DNA of 64,000 nucleotides, from positions 620,001 to 684,000 of the forward strand of contig OX637803.1 in the NCBI GenBank assembly GCA_951802425.1. Direction: 5' to 3'. The position numbers and the translations under genes are program-made. Positions 10,473 through 21,440 of this stretch are shown here, one piece after another. The stretch comes from Clavaria fumosa (Eukaryota > Basidiomycota > Agaricomycetes > Agaricales > Clavariaceae). The stretch's first letter is position 1, and every line of letters starts with the position of its first letter. Below the pieces are notes generated by a model. It had not been told where the DNA came from, did no database searches, and worked only from the letters and a program-made list of their open reading frames with translations.

Positions 10473-11603
10473 TCACCCAAAACGCTGCTTGGCCAGTTGC
10501 TGGAGCATATCCATCGTGGCCTTGTCCTTCTCCCGCATCGCCGTGGCGCGCTCTCGGGTCGCGCCTGTCTTGTCCTCCCGTGATGCCTCGGCACGCCGAC
10601 GTGCGGCATCTCGTCTCGCAATACTACGGCGTGGAGCCAACAGCTGAGAAACAGGACACAATAAACCCCAAGTGGTTAACACACCGATCACGGAAGCTGT
10701 CTCCGCCGCCCATGAGCGTGCTCTCCGCCACCTCGGCGTCCTGGTCCTGGCGCGCATCGCGGAAGGCCCGGTCCGCCTCGCGGCGCACACGCTTGCGCTC
10801 GAGCGTGCCCTCGCGGCCGACACGCTCCGGGGCGCCCCCGAGTGCGTCGTCGAGGCGCTCCGCCGCCGCCGCGCGGTCGCGTTTGCGGGAGTGCTGCTGC
10901 GCGAGCGCGTCGTCTTCGCGCGCGAGCACGAGGTCGGCGTTCGTCGGTGCGGTTGGGCCGTGGACCCGGGGCCTTTGGCCTGAGTGCGCAGAAGTGGTCG
11001 CGGTGGTGTGGCGTGGCTCCGCTACGGCGGAGCGGGAGGCAAAGGACCACTTGTACGCCGTGGTAGATTGTGCTGAAGAGTCGAGGCTACCCGAGTACAG
11101 CACGTCTTGTTCGGGAACATGAGTGTGTTGTAAGGGAAGTAAATGAAAAGGCTTGTGCTGCGCCACCCACCTGGGAGTGTTCCTGAGTTCCATGCCTTGC
11201 AGAAAAGTAATGAGGGGTGTCTCACAACATGCAGAGACCCTTGGAAGCAAACCTTGACGAACTTGCGAAAATAACTAGCAAAAAGCCGGTTCACAGCTAA
11301 ACTTCTGAGGAGAGAAAAAGTTGGATGCTGCTCACCTCCTCGCTTTCTTCCCCGAAAGCTCGTCAAAGTACTGCCCGGACGGGTCAGGTGGAGGACATTT
11401 GCCAGATTGTGAAGCCGACTGGGGCAGGACTGCGCTAACGAGCGGAAGATTGGACGGACCTTGCGTTTCTTGTCCTTGAGCCAGACACGGAACTCAGCGC
11501 TTTTGAGGAAATAGTCGCCTTCTGAGATATTGGAGACGCCCAATGGAAGGGGTCGATCACGTTGCTCTGGCGAGCGCGAACGTGAACGAGAGCGTGAGGG
11601 CAT
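10473..11603 (-). CDS. SCI1-like (style cell-cycle inhibitor-like) RS-rich nuclear protein
   Basis: Six minus-strand exons: 11603-11460, 11370-11336, 11274-11253, 11195-11171, 11105-10685, 10623-10473; every junction keeps phase and gives 265 residues. The start MPSRSRSRSRSPEQRD is an Arg/Ser repeat. The conserved core is EGDYFLKSAEFRVWLK, YFDELSGKKAR, SYFRKFVK and AWNSG, spread over four short exons, followed by YKWSFASR. The second half is highly charged and Ala/Arg-rich (LVLARE, RKRDR, VGREGTLERKR, TLMGGGDSF) and ends in TMDMLQQLAKQRFG. The pattern matches small nuclear proteins related to plant SCI1 and their uncharacterised fungal homologues. Splicing or cell-cycle involvement is a family-level guess. 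Exon 5 is notably GC-rich, which creates long false frames on other strands. Confidence 0.75.
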
Positions 11604-12567
11604 TCTTGACACTGACAAGTGTATTGAGCTCACTGCCACAGCCAGTGATCGCGCAGGAAACGTACTGGTGATATTGAAATGAGGGCGACATACACATAGC
11701 CTAAAGTTCATGCATACACAGGGAGAAATGGGTGAGCTGGCGCTGACGAAAAGAATACAAACTATGGAAATAGAGCAATACGAGTATTACGACGAGAACG
11801 TGTCAACGGAGGCGGAGTACATTTGAGAGTCTGATACGTGTGTGTGCGTCAGGGCAACGAGGTTTAGGCAGACAGTGAGCACAACACATATTTAGAGGGT
11901 GCATCACAGAGTGCTAGTGAGCACTGGGGCGCTGCGCTTAACTGCATACAAGGGCTGAGCTCAGGCTCGAGCTCAAAGGGTTGAGTAGAGTACGTTAAAG
12001 TCACGGTCACATGTGCCGTCGTTAGTCTTCCTACCCTCGTCGACGACGAAATGCAGCTCGACGGAATGCACTCAAAACCTGTGTCGGGTGCTCGCTCTTA
12101 TGACACGCCAGGTCACACAGAAACTGGGTGCGAGAGCAACCCGCCCTCTCTCCTTGCACCTCCGCCTCCTCGATCGCCACCCCATACAGCAATCGTTCAT
12201 CGTCGAGAGGCATCATCACGATGAAGGTCCCCGTACAGGTGATAGCCGTGAACGCCAGTGTTCTTACTATGTTCAGCGTGTGGGTGGTCGTCATAATCTG
12301 GTTTTCACTCGCTATGTATGCTGTAGGTTCCGCCGCTTCTCCACTGTTTGGTCGCTGATCAACATTTTATTCTTGATTACGACCTGAATCTCTGACCCGG
12401 GAATGGTGCCGCTTGCTCTCCTATAGGTTCACGCCCACGCCGAATATGAACTAGTAAAGCATTCTGGCTTTGTGGTGAGATACAACCTTGTCTCTCAATA
12501 AATAATTCTCTGATTGAGGGCTTGTGTTGCTGTTTCATGACTGTGGGAAACGATGCTGTTCTGCTAG
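11604..12567. other. Intergenic region, possibly holding the first exon of the OTU gene
   Basis: This lies between the divergent SCI1-like gene and the OTU gene. The OTU coding exon begins after an AG at 12567 without an in-frame Met, so its initiating exon should be here. Candidate starts include an ATG near 12221 followed by a GT, but none is decisive. An 87-codon minus-strand frame at 12294-12031 has protein-like composition but no recognised family. Confidence 0.35.
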
Positions 12568-13951
12568 TCTAAGAAGCAGAGAGATGCGGAGAAGAAGAAG
12601 GAGGAGGCGGAGAAGAAGAAGAAGGAGGAGGAGAAAAAGAAGGAGGAGGAGGAGAAGAAGAAGAAGGAGGAGGAGAAGAAGAAGAAGGAGGAGGAGGAGG
12701 AGGAGGAGGAGGAGGAGGAGGAGAATAATAATAATAATAAGGGGGAGCAGGGGAATGTAGCGGCCAATGGGGCAAAGACGAACGCAAAAGAGGCGAAGAA
12801 GAAGGAGGAGAAGAAGAAGAAGAATAAGGGGGAGAAGGGGAATGTAGCGGCAAATGGGGCAAAGACGAATGAAAAAGAGGCAAAGGAGGGGGCAACTGGG
12901 GCAAAGACCAAGGAAGAAGAGGCGAAGGAGGCGGAGGAGGCGAAGAAGGCGGCGGAAGCAAAGAAGGCGGAGGAGGCGAAGAAGGCGGAAGCGAAGAAGG
13001 CGGAGGCAAAGAAGGCGGAGGAGGCGAAGAAGGCGGAGGAGGCGAAGAAGGCGGAGGAGGCGCTGAAGGCGGAGGAGGCGCTGAAGGCGAAGAGGGCGCA
13101 GAGGGCGAAGACGAAGATGAAGGCAATAGGTTCGGGGGGGTCGACTGGAGGGCCGGCAGCGAATTTGGGGGGGTCGACTGGAGGGCCGGCAGCGAATCTG
13201 GGGGGGTCGACTGGAGGGCCGGCAGCGAATCTGGGGGGGTCGACTGGAGGGCCGGCAGCGAATCTGGGTGGCAAGACTGGAGGGCTGGTAAAGGTTTCGG
13301 CGAAGGGGAAGAAGAAGGCAGGTTCGGGGGGGTCGACTGGAGGATCGGCAGCGAATCTGGGGTCTGGGGGAGAATGGGAAGATTACATTCGCTCCTTGGG
13401 TTTCGAAGAAGTCACGATTCCAGGCGACGGCGACTGCTTTTTCAACGCCGTCAACTATCACTGTACCGGTTACACTGCTTATGATCTGCGCCAACTGGCC
13501 GTAGATCAGGTGGAATATGATCCGGACTTCTTTCGACCATTCTTTCATGATGGAGAAAAGGAGCGAATGGCGAATGAACAAAGGATCGATGCACGTATGG
13601 CAATACATATGGGAACCATGAGGATGCCTGGTACGTATCAGCCTCATCTCGATCGAACACTCCACATTGATGTCAATCTGTCCAGGGGAGTATGCTACTA
13701 ATGTTGAAATAAACGCACTCGCTCACGCTCTTCGGCGGGAAATCCACATTGTACAGCTAAGAATTCCCAGTCAGGTATTTTATCCACAAACGCCTAGTAA
13801 GGAACCGCCGATATATGTCTCGTGAGTTGTTATGTCCTGACCCTCATGCTTATCCTGAACATGTGCGGGTAGATTCCATCGAGTCATTGGTAGCGAAGAT
13901 TACCATGGAGATGGACATTACAATACACTCGTGCGATTAGTGCAACAGTGA
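12568..13951 (+). CDS. OTU-domain cysteine protease with Lys/Glu-rich N-terminus and Gly-rich repeats
   Basis: Exons 12568-13630, 13686-13821 and 13873-13951 join in phase; the first exon is missing, so the start is unresolved. Residues 1 to about 185 are almost only Lys, Glu and Ala with a short Asn run, likely a charged coiled coil or disordered region. Four exact or near-exact 11-residue repeats follow (GGSTGGPAANL), then a diverged copy and another copy. The OTU domain begins near GGEWEDYIRSLGF. Its catalytic motif is PGDGDCFFNAV (Asp and Cys present). After two introns come the helix VEINALAHALRREIHIV and the His motif DGHYNTLVRL, so Asp, Cys and His are all kept. Predicted deubiquitinase-type activity. 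The N-terminal part is low complexity and probably length-variable. Confidence 0.8.
12586..12739 (+). repeat. GAR-type trinucleotide microsatellite followed by AAT repeat, inside coding exon
   Basis: Uninterrupted purine triplets (GAG/AAG/GAA) run for about 135 bases and end in five AAT triplets. In the coding frame they give Lys/Glu blocks and five Asn. The opposite strand reads as long Leu- or Ser/Pro-rich frames, which are artefacts of composition. Confidence 0.85.
13135..13266 (+). repeat. 33-bp tandem repeat, four copies, coding
   Basis: Four head-to-tail units of 33 bp encode GGSTGGPAANL; they differ at one visible position (TTG versus CTG at the end of copy 1). A fifth, diverged unit follows, and a further copy lies at 13327-13359. 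The unit length is a multiple of three, so gain or loss of copies would keep the frame. Confidence 0.9.
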
Positions 13952-14519
13952 TTAGATCTGGGATCACTGTGGAGCCAAATGGGCATACATAGGCTGGTTA
14001 GGATAAATATCCTACTGTATCACCAGTGTATGGTAGCTTTGTTATTGAATGAGCTTGTGCCATAACCTGTCACTTGACAAACAACCACACCTGATCACTA
14101 TAAAATAACAAAGCTGGATCCAATAATCCCCCTTGACTCACAACCTGGATCAACAACCACCCCTGTACCTGACTGCAAGGAGCTTCACCACCTACTGGTG
14201 CATCATCACATGAACAAAGCCTCAACATCAAACAGATCTTCTGCTCACTACCCCTTGAAATTAACCAAGCCCAATACAGATGCTTACACAACTGACAAAA
14301 CAATGCACCTGCCTACAGCTACACATTCAGACTTCATCCCAACAGGTACAAAGATGATGTCCCTCCTGCTATATTTGACACACCTTGCAGGATACAACTT
14401 TTGCATCAGTTGAGCAGTTTATCCACCTTTCACAATTATGCTCTCTGCTCTGTTATCTTCAATAAAAACAATAAGCATATTAGTTTTAATCAATGCAGAG
14501 TGTAAATGTTCAGGTTCTC
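13952..14519. other. AT-rich, CpG-poor non-coding stretch
   Basis: After the OTU stop the sequence becomes TG/CA-rich with very few CpG, like the old transposon remnants elsewhere in the window. No domain could be read. Probably decayed repeat DNA continuous with the copia-like fragment to its right. Confidence 0.4.
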
Positions 14520-15029
14520 TCTCTGTGTCAGGGTCTGGTCAGATACAAGGTCAAAGTTGGGTGGAACTCCAGATCCTGTAGTTTTGATGTATCATATATA
14601 CCAAATTGATGCATTGGTGCATGCACCTGATGTATTGCCTTGGGGATCACCTGGTCCCTTGCTCCTTCTGGAGCCTCTTGACATATTCTGATGGTTTTCT
14701 GATACATTCTGGGTGATCCTTGTTTTGGACTTGGGCTTCTTCACCCATGGTGTGTGGCCTGGGGAACATCTCTGGTGAGTATCACATTATCAATGTCAAA
14801 CTTGACACTTTGCTCAATGGTTATGGATTGATGATCTGTCCAGTAAATGCAATGGCCATGGCTTGGCTCATTGAATCTGATCCATTGGCCCACTCATGAT
14901 CATCCATTGAAATTAGTTCCAGTCAGATCATGCACCCAGACCTTTGCTCCCAACTCTGGTTTGATAGGTTGGGCTTCTTGCTGAACATGGCTGTTGGATT
15001 TTTCAAGTGGAGCACAAACATAAATTAGC
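14520..15029 (-). pseudogene. Degraded Ty1/copia-type pol fragment (post-integrase region)
   Basis: Read on the minus strand, 15029 to about 14700 gives broken pieces such as GAKVWVHD, RFNEPSHGHCIYW, SVKFDIDNV and LTRDVP. In order and spacing these match the segment just after the integrase core of fungal Ty1/copia elements (WG..VWVHD, IGFD...HRVYW, SVERSIRFD). Stops and shifts are frequent and CpG is almost absent. Element A inserted at 15034/20621; the right flank may hold the upstream part of this same fragment. Confidence 0.5.
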
Positions 15030-15034
15030 TTTTC

Positions 15035-15324
15035 TATCAGACTGGGTCTCACACAACTTAAGCGTAAGGTCATGACAACAATACTAAGATAAGGGGAAAA
15101 GGGTACAAGAATGGAAAAGACGTAGTATATATAGCGAACGCTTTGGCATTTGCCGGCGTTCCCACGCTCGGACCTCTCGGATCACGTGATGCGCCCAGGC
15201 CCAGGTCATGTGATCTTACGATTATGTAATCTGACCACAGCCACAGGTCATGTGACCTTCCAACAACCCTCCCCAGTTTCTCCACAACTGCACTTTGGGA
15301 TGGCTTACATAAGCGATCCTAACA
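15035..15324 (-). repeat. Element A 3' LTR
   Basis: This 290-bp LTR reads (minus strand) TGTTAGGATCG to CAGTCTGATA. It abuts the polypurine tract on its right and the TTTTC duplication on its left. The outer end is TATCAG rather than a perfect inverted CTAACA, the same as in the other copies of this family. Confidence 0.93.
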
Positions 15325-15335
15325 TCACCCCCCTC

Positions 15336-18300
15336 TTAAGGCTGGGCATCCCGACCAGCTAGCTTGGCCTTGTCGGGGTGGGAGAGGAAGAAGTCCCGGA
15401 GAAGCAACGTTACGTTAGTGAGGTTCCTACGGGGCTCCCAAGTGTTTTCCTCCACTGGATATCCCAACCACTTCACCAAGTACTTCACCCCACGTCCCAC
15501 CTTCTTAACATCAAGGATCGCCTCCACATCATACTCCAGGTGGTCGTCATCAATCGTAGGGGGTGGAGGGGGAGGCAGGTTCTGAGAAGGGAAGGAGGGG
15601 GGGTGGTATGGTGTCAACAGCAACTCATTGAAGACCCGATGGATGCGCCAGGCCCGAGGGAGCTTGAGATGATACCCAGCAGGTCCCACCTTCTCCTCAA
15701 CTGCAAAGGGGCCTGCTCTCTTGTTGTCAAGCTTTTTACAGGGCCGGTCCATCTTCAAGTTTCTAGTATCCAGCCAGACCAGATCTCCCTCAGAGTACTC
15801 CCGACTTGGGCGTTTCCCCTTATCGTAGCTCTTCTTCATCGCTGCCACTGCTTTCTCCATTGCCTCCTTGGCTGCTCTTCGGGACTCCGTGAGCTTAGCC
15901 ATCCACTCGTCCGCCACCGGGTTCACCTCAGAAGGTGGCTGGAGCCCCCCATTCCATGGGTGTCGTCCATAATCGAGGAAGAAAGGTGTCTGTCCCATCA
16001 CTGAGTGCTCACGATTATTAAGAGCAAACTCCGCAGTGGACAACCATTCAGCCCAGTCATCCTGGAGATGGTCCACATAAGCCCGGAGATAGATCTCCAT
16101 CTCCTGGTTCGCCCGTTCCGTCTGTCCATCAGTCTGTGGATGAAAGGCAGTACTTGGATTTGCCTTTACCCGGATCATGGAGTAGAACTCCTTCATGAAG
16201 CGGGACACAAACTGGGACCCCTGGTCACTCACAACCTTGTGAGGGACTCCATGGTCACGAAACACTCGATCCCGGAGGAGACGCGCCGCTCCAAGTCCTG
16301 TGAGGTCGAGCCCAATCACTTCGAGCAGTGTCCGTTTCGTGAATTTGTCGACAATAACAAGGATGGCATTATGTCCACGGGAGAGGGGGAGGGGACCGAC
16401 TATGTCCCATGAGATCACCGACCAGGGACCATCAGGCACCAGATGGGGGTGCAGTGGGGCAGCACGCTTGGTACGGTCAGGCTTCATCTGCTGGCATGTC
16501 TCACACCCCTGGGCATACTGATCCGCATCTTTTACCATGTCCGGCCACCAATAACCCTTCACTAGTGCTGCTCTCAACTTCCGGGGCCCAGGGTGTCCAG
16601 CAGCGGGGAGGTCATGCTCAAACTCGAGAACGGCCTCACGAGCTCCTAGGGGGACCCAAGTGACTATCCCCTTCCACCAGAGTCCAGCACGATCTCGTGT
16701 CCACTCATCATCAAGCTCCTCCGGCTTCTGTATGTGTACTGCGCTATTTTTCTGGAGTAGCGTCTCCATTTCCGATGTGAATGACACATGGACTTCCGTT
16801 TCCGGGAAAACCTGCACCGGTAAATCCTCCTCCACCATCTCTCCATAGTCCAGTCTCCGGGAGAGTGCATCTGCCTTTGTATTCGACTTGCCAGTGTGAT
16901 ACTTTATCTCAAAGTCAAAGCACTGGAGCTCTCCAACCCAATGAACCTGCCTCGGCTTCAACTTCTGGGGCTTCCGGAAGTACTGGAGGTTTGCATGGTC
17001 CGTCCAGATCTCAATCGTCTCCTCTGCTCCAATGAGGTATGCTCGCCACTCGTGAAGTGCCCGAATCACAGCCAAGAACTCCTTGTCATACACATCATAG
17101 TTCTTCTCAGCTGCAGTGAGGGCCTTGGAGATATAGTCAACAACTCTCCAGGTTCCATCCGTCTGCTGCTGTGAGAGCACTCCACCAGTTGCCAGGTTGC
17201 TTGCATCTGTCTCTACCTTCCATCTCCCTTTGTCCTGAGGCAGAGCCAAGACCGGGGCCGATACGAGTGCCTGGCGGAGATCTCAGAAGGCTGCTTCCTC
17301 CTCCTCCTCCCATTTCCATGGAACATTCCCAGTCAGCCGGAAGAGTGGCTTTGCCTGGGCAGAAAGATTCGGGATGTGCCGGCGGAGGTAGTTCAGCATT
17401 CCATTGAACCTCTGGACATCCTTCACATTCTTGGGACGTGGCCAATCTTGGACTGCCGCACCCTTGGCCGGATCATGCTCTAGTCTGTTGTGGGAGATCT
17501 TCATCCCCAGGAAGATGATCTCACTCTTCTCAAACTCGCATTTACTGAGTTTGAGACACAACCCATTCTCTCCAAACTTCCTCAAGACCCGATCCATCCA
17601 GTACCGGTGTGTAGCCAAGTCCTCTGCAAACACAATGACATCATCCACATAGGCCCTCACATGTCCTCCTGCAATCTCCTCCCTCAACACATGATTCATG
17701 AAGCATTGGAAGGTAGCAGGGGCATTCTGCAGTCCAAACCACATGACAGCTGGTTCAAAGAGTCCACGGGGTGTCAGGAAGGCGCAGTGGTGCTGGTGCT
17801 CGGGCCAGACCTGCATAGATGGGAAACCTCCCTTTGCATCAATCTTAGAGTAGATCGACGCTCCTTTAAGCACATCCACTGTGTCTTGGATGCGGGGGAG
17901 GGGGTACTTGTCCTTGATCAGGTGTGCATTCAGCCTCGAGTAGTCGATGATCGGCCGCAGCTTGTCCTTCTCATGTTTGAAGAAGAAGGGGCTGGCATAC
18001 GGGGATTTCGAGGGCCGGATTCATCCAGAAGCAAGCTGCTCATCCACCCAACGGTTCATCTCCACCATCTCCTGCCGTGTCAAAGAATACAGCTTGGAAG
18101 AGAGGTGCTCAGGGTCCTTTTTGAACTTGATCTTAATATCGAAGTCTGGTCGGGAGCGGGGAAGTTCATCCCACTTCGCTTCACTAAACACCAAAGGGTA
18201 GCGGCTGGGCCAATCGGGGGTAGGGCCAGAGTTGGGAAAACGGGTGTCCAGAATACTCGTGGATGCGAGGGTACTCGTTTTCAGGGGTGCGGAGGCTCGA

Positions 18301-19759
18301 GGGGATGGGGAACACTGTGGGGGGCAGCGGGTAAGGCTCAGCTCTGCCTTCTGCCAGTCGATATCCGGGTTATGCTGCTTGAGCCAGTCATGCCCAAGGA
18401 TGACCTTGTGGGACTGGGTCTTTCCCAGCAAACTCTCACCAGCACCTCTATCCCATACCGGACCTTTCCATTCCTGTTCTGTGTCCCATCCACATTATAC
18501 ATGGTGATTGGGTTCAGCAGGAGAGATGGCTCCAGTCCCACTCCTTTCGCCCACTCCAAATCCATGAAGCAGTTGGTGCACCCTGAGTCGACAAGGGCCT
18601 TCATTGTGGTCCCTTTGCCAGTGCTGAAAGCCTCCAAGTGCACCTGGATGGCTAGCTCTCGTGGCACATGTTTCCGCACTTCTGGCCACACTCTGGTTAG
18701 GCGCTCTGCCAGTCTCACTTCCTCCTTCACCTCAACCCCAATTCAGGTATGTCTCCGCTGCAAGATAGTATATCGGGGTATACTTGCAGCAGGCACAGGG
18801 ACGGAAAGGGGGCTGGCACACTTCTTCTCCCCAGTGGGAGTCCTCCTCTCTCTCTCACACAGCTCTATGCAGGCTCGGAGCCGTGCAATCTCTTTCTCAT
18901 ATCCCTCCGCCATTTGGGGGGCACATGGTGCTGCCCGGGTTTGGGCCCTTGGGACCTGCAGACGTGTATCAGGCAGGGGGCAGAAACGGACAGCATGGCC
19001 AGTCTGGTGGCATCGGAAACAACATCTCTCATCAGCAGGGGCCCATCCTCGGGCCATGGCCACATCTGGAGTACACAGCAGAGGGGTCACAAGAGGTTGC
19101 AAAACGGTCACGGCAGGTCGCGGTAGGGTCGCGGTGGGTTGCGCAGGGGTCACAGTGGGTCGCGGTGTCCGTTCCGTGAGTATCCCATCCAGTCGCCTTT
19201 GCTGGGCATCAAGCCTCTCAGCCAGCACCTTCCATTCTCCATATGTCTCTGGCATCAGGGAGACACCATAGATTCTCTCCACCAATCTCCTACTCAGGTT
19301 CAACTCCAGCCAATGGACTAGGATTCCTGAGTCCTTCTCTGCACTCAACTTCGCCTGTCAGAACAGCGTCTCGAATTTCGCGAAGAACTCTGGTGCTGTC
19401 ATGGCACCCTGTTTCAGCCCTGCAATATCGGCAAGGGCAGTCGCACGGTCATTCGGGTCATCGAATGCATGCTTCATCTCCTCCACAAACTCTGCCCAGG
19501 TTCCGGCCTCGCCACTACCCAGGATCTCTTCCGCCTTCATATTCGCCCACTCTGCAGCAAATCCTTCTCCAGTAATTTTGCTCAGAGCAAGAAGGACCTT
19601 CACCAGGTCCACAGCATAGCCAGTCGGGTTCGCCATAAACAGGAGGCGAAGGGATCGGAGGAACGTACCGAAGTTCCTTTTCTGCCCATCAAAGGGGGCA
19701 ACAGATAGGTCAAGCCTCATAGGTTGGGCTACAGGCGGGGTGACATGGTCTGCCATCAC
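15336..19759 (-). pseudogene. Element A gag-pol, broken
   Basis: Gag starts at 19759; its first block ends at a TGA at 19358. The next block (19348-18743) holds the CCHC knuckle CFRCHQTGHAVRFC and ends at TGA 18743. Protease has the active-site motif LVDSGCTNCFMD (about 18590-18560). A deletion of about 28 bases near 18430, relative to element B, shifts the frame. Reverse transcriptase (17879-17283) keeps the AYVDD motif. TGA codons at 18021 and 17283 interrupt it. The last 637-codon block (17249-15336) carries RNase H (TDASN, KEF, TDH), the integrase HHCC finger, the D-D-E core (WDIVGP, SDQGSQF, NQEMEIYL) and a chromodomain (YLVKWLGYP...NTWEP). Not functional as it stands. Confidence 0.93.
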
Positions 19760-20330
19760 AGGCCCTGGATGCTGTAAATAAAGTTCCAGGCCTTGGGCAC
19801 TCAGGATTTCTTCGATCTCTTAACAGTCCTGTCCTCTTAGGCTGCTCTTCTGTGTACTTATGTACCTATAGAACTCTTATTCTATGAAACTTTTGTTAAC
19901 GTGGGGCCCAAATGGTGTCCCAGGTGGTCGCTCCACAACTCCTAATGAGTTGCCCGTGCGCCCTTCTGACAATGGTCACAGAGCAAGGGCCCTGTCCACT
20001 GGACCAGGAAACTACAGAAAGACTATGTAGGGGCCTTTCCTTGCCCTGTACACTACATGATTCACTGGTACATAGCTGTAAAACAAAGTTCTGGGCCTTG
20101 GGCACTCGGTATCACTTGGGGAGGGTCACAGTTGACTTCCTCCTGGTCTGGTCACGTGTATCTACACACAGTAAAAATTTCTCGCGGTTCTGTTACACAC
20201 CGCGGGCAGGGTAAAGGAGAAGAGGATGATAGGGGCTGAGCTGTGACAACATGTCACAGTTTGAAATTAAGGGTCCAGGCTAGCCGGGTTAGGACACAGG
20301 GCTAGGGCGGACAGGCAGATCTTAGTATTA
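19760..20330 (-). other. Element A 5' leader
   Basis: Untranslated region between the 5' LTR and gag. It is strongly similar to the leader of element B (29,947-30,595), including the shared stretch GGTGTCCCAGGTGGTCGCTC. No convincing tRNA primer-binding site was seen next to the LTR. Confidence 0.7.
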
Positions 20331-20620
20331 TATCAGACTGGGTCTCACACAACTTAAGCGTAAGGTCATGACGACAATACTAAGATAAGGGGAAAAGGGT
20401 ACAAGAATGGAAAAGACATAGTATATATAGCGAACGCTTCGGCATTTGCCGGTGTTCCCACGCTCGGACCTCTCGGATCACGTGATGCGCCCAGGCCCAG
20501 GTCATGTGATCTTACGATTATGTAATCTGACCACAGCCACAGGTCATGTGACCTTCCAACAACCCTCCCCAGTTTCTCCACAACTGCACTTTGGGATGGC
20601 TTACATAAGCGATCCTAACA
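20331..20620 (-). repeat. Element A 5' LTR
   Basis: 290 bp, collinear with the LTR at 15035-15324 with four visible transition differences. On the minus strand it begins TGTTAGG and is followed inside by the leader. The right flank TTTTC completes the target duplication. Confidence 0.93.
20422..20552 (-). promoter_or_regulatory. LTR promoter: TATA box with three E-box-like sites
   Basis: In minus-strand order: GGTCATGTGACC (20542-20553), ATCACATGAC (20501-20510), TCACGTGA (20478-20485), then TATATATA (20422-20429). The palindromic CACGTG/CATGTG sites repeat three times upstream of the TATA box and recur in the B LTR and the solo LTRs. CACGTG is the canonical bHLH E-box. Function is inferred. 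Confidence 0.5.
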
Positions 20621-20625
20621 TTTTC

Positions 20626-21183
20626 ACAGCCATGCACATTGCACAATACTGCTCAGTATGGATTACTGACTGAGCAGTAAGTCTAAATAATTTTTATGTC
20701 TGTAAAACATTTATACTGACACTAGACACTTGTAGTTAAACTGTCATGTCAGGTAAATGAAACCCCAGTATGGATTACCAACTGAGCATTAAACTGTCAT
20801 GTCAAGGACATTATTCTAGAGATTATGAGACCTGCACCCCAACATGAAGACTCTGTCACCCCACAATGTGTCAGCCCAGGTCCCATACAAAGAGTGCAAG
20901 GGGGGAAGAACACAATTTCAATGTAAGGAACTACATCCATTACATGCATGGTATACAGTATATACTAGTGGACAAGGCAGTGCAAAGCATGAGTCATGTG
21001 GATGGAAATGAGGCTACATGCTCTGAGTCATGAGGAGTCAGAGCAATGGGACAAGGCAAAGGGAATACTAAATAGGGAAGGGAGCAGCAAGGTATGAACA
21101 GTGGACAATAACAGAGCAAATGCTTGGCTGCCCGAGAAGAGACCTCAATTAGTCCTGATTAAGTTAGATTGCCTGATGGGAGG
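20626..21183. other. CpG-poor repeat-derived stretch between elements A and D
   Basis: No gene is readable. A short inverted repeat (TACTGCTCAGTA with a near-inverse 10 bases on) lies at about 20650-20683. The segment may be the other half of the copia-like fragment split by element A, but the similarity is too weak to prove. Confidence 0.35.
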
Positions 21184-21430
21184 TGTCAGTACCACTATCC
21201 TGGATCTGCCTCCATCACAAATTCCGAAGTGTGGGAAAGGCTACAAGTGCAGGTTGGGGTCACATGACAGGTAATGCTGTTAATGCTGATAACACCTTTA
21301 ATGCTCCTGCAGGGTTGTGAGTGGGTGCTAAAGGTTGTGATTTGTCATGTGACTTCACTTTTCACTATTTGCTATTGGCCTTTGGAATACATTTGGGTTC
21401 TGGTGGTGGCTTAGGTAAGCAGTCCTGACA
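21184..21430 (-). repeat. Element D 3' LTR (candidate)
   Basis: Begins TGTCAG and ends CTGACA (perfect 6-bp inverted ends), directly left of a purine tract (minus strand TTGAGAGGGGGCCA) and of the pol stop at 21441. No second copy is available to confirm the outer boundary. Confidence 0.6.
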
Positions 21431-21440
21431 TGGCCCCCTC

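Larger units (their letters stand above)
15035..20620 (-). mobile_element. Ty3/gypsy chromovirus element A, full length, inactivated
   Basis: The element is 5,586 bp with two 290-bp LTRs and a 5-bp target duplication TTTTC (15030-15034 and 20621-20625). Order on the minus strand: 5' LTR, leader (20330-19760), gag with a CCHC knuckle, aspartic protease, reverse transcriptase, RNase H, integrase, chromodomain, polypurine tract (CTTAAGAGGGGGG at about 15340-15328) and 3' LTR. By eye the LTRs differ at four positions, all transitions. Coding is broken by several TGA codons and one deletion of about 28 bases. Confidence 0.95.

Noticed and set aside
10624..11122. Several long Arg/Ala-rich frames on both strands
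   Set aside because: GC-rich exon 5 of the SCI1-like gene opens all frames; only one frame continues through phase-consistent introns into conserved motifs.
12031..12294. 87-codon minus-strand frame between the SCI1-like and OTU genes
   Set aside because: Protein-like composition but no recognised family, no matching splice partners and no second exon found.
13135..13266. Regular repeats considered as a CRISPR-like array
   Set aside because: The units are adjacent without unique spacers, lie in a coding exon and keep the frame; the organism is a eukaryote.
12535..13665. 376-codon minus-strand frame rich in Leu, Pro and Ser
   Set aside because: It is the complement of the Lys/Glu-coding purine repeat; composition forces it open. 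The plus strand carries a complete OTU domain in phase with introns.
17490..19271. 593-codon plus-strand frame inside element A
   Set aside because: Antisense to RT, protease and gag with clear motifs on the minus strand; no domain on the plus strand.
20313..20330. tRNA primer-binding site next to the element A 5' LTR
   Set aside because: The bases next to the LTR do not resemble the 3' end of a tRNA that I can recognise; the same holds for elements B, E and F.
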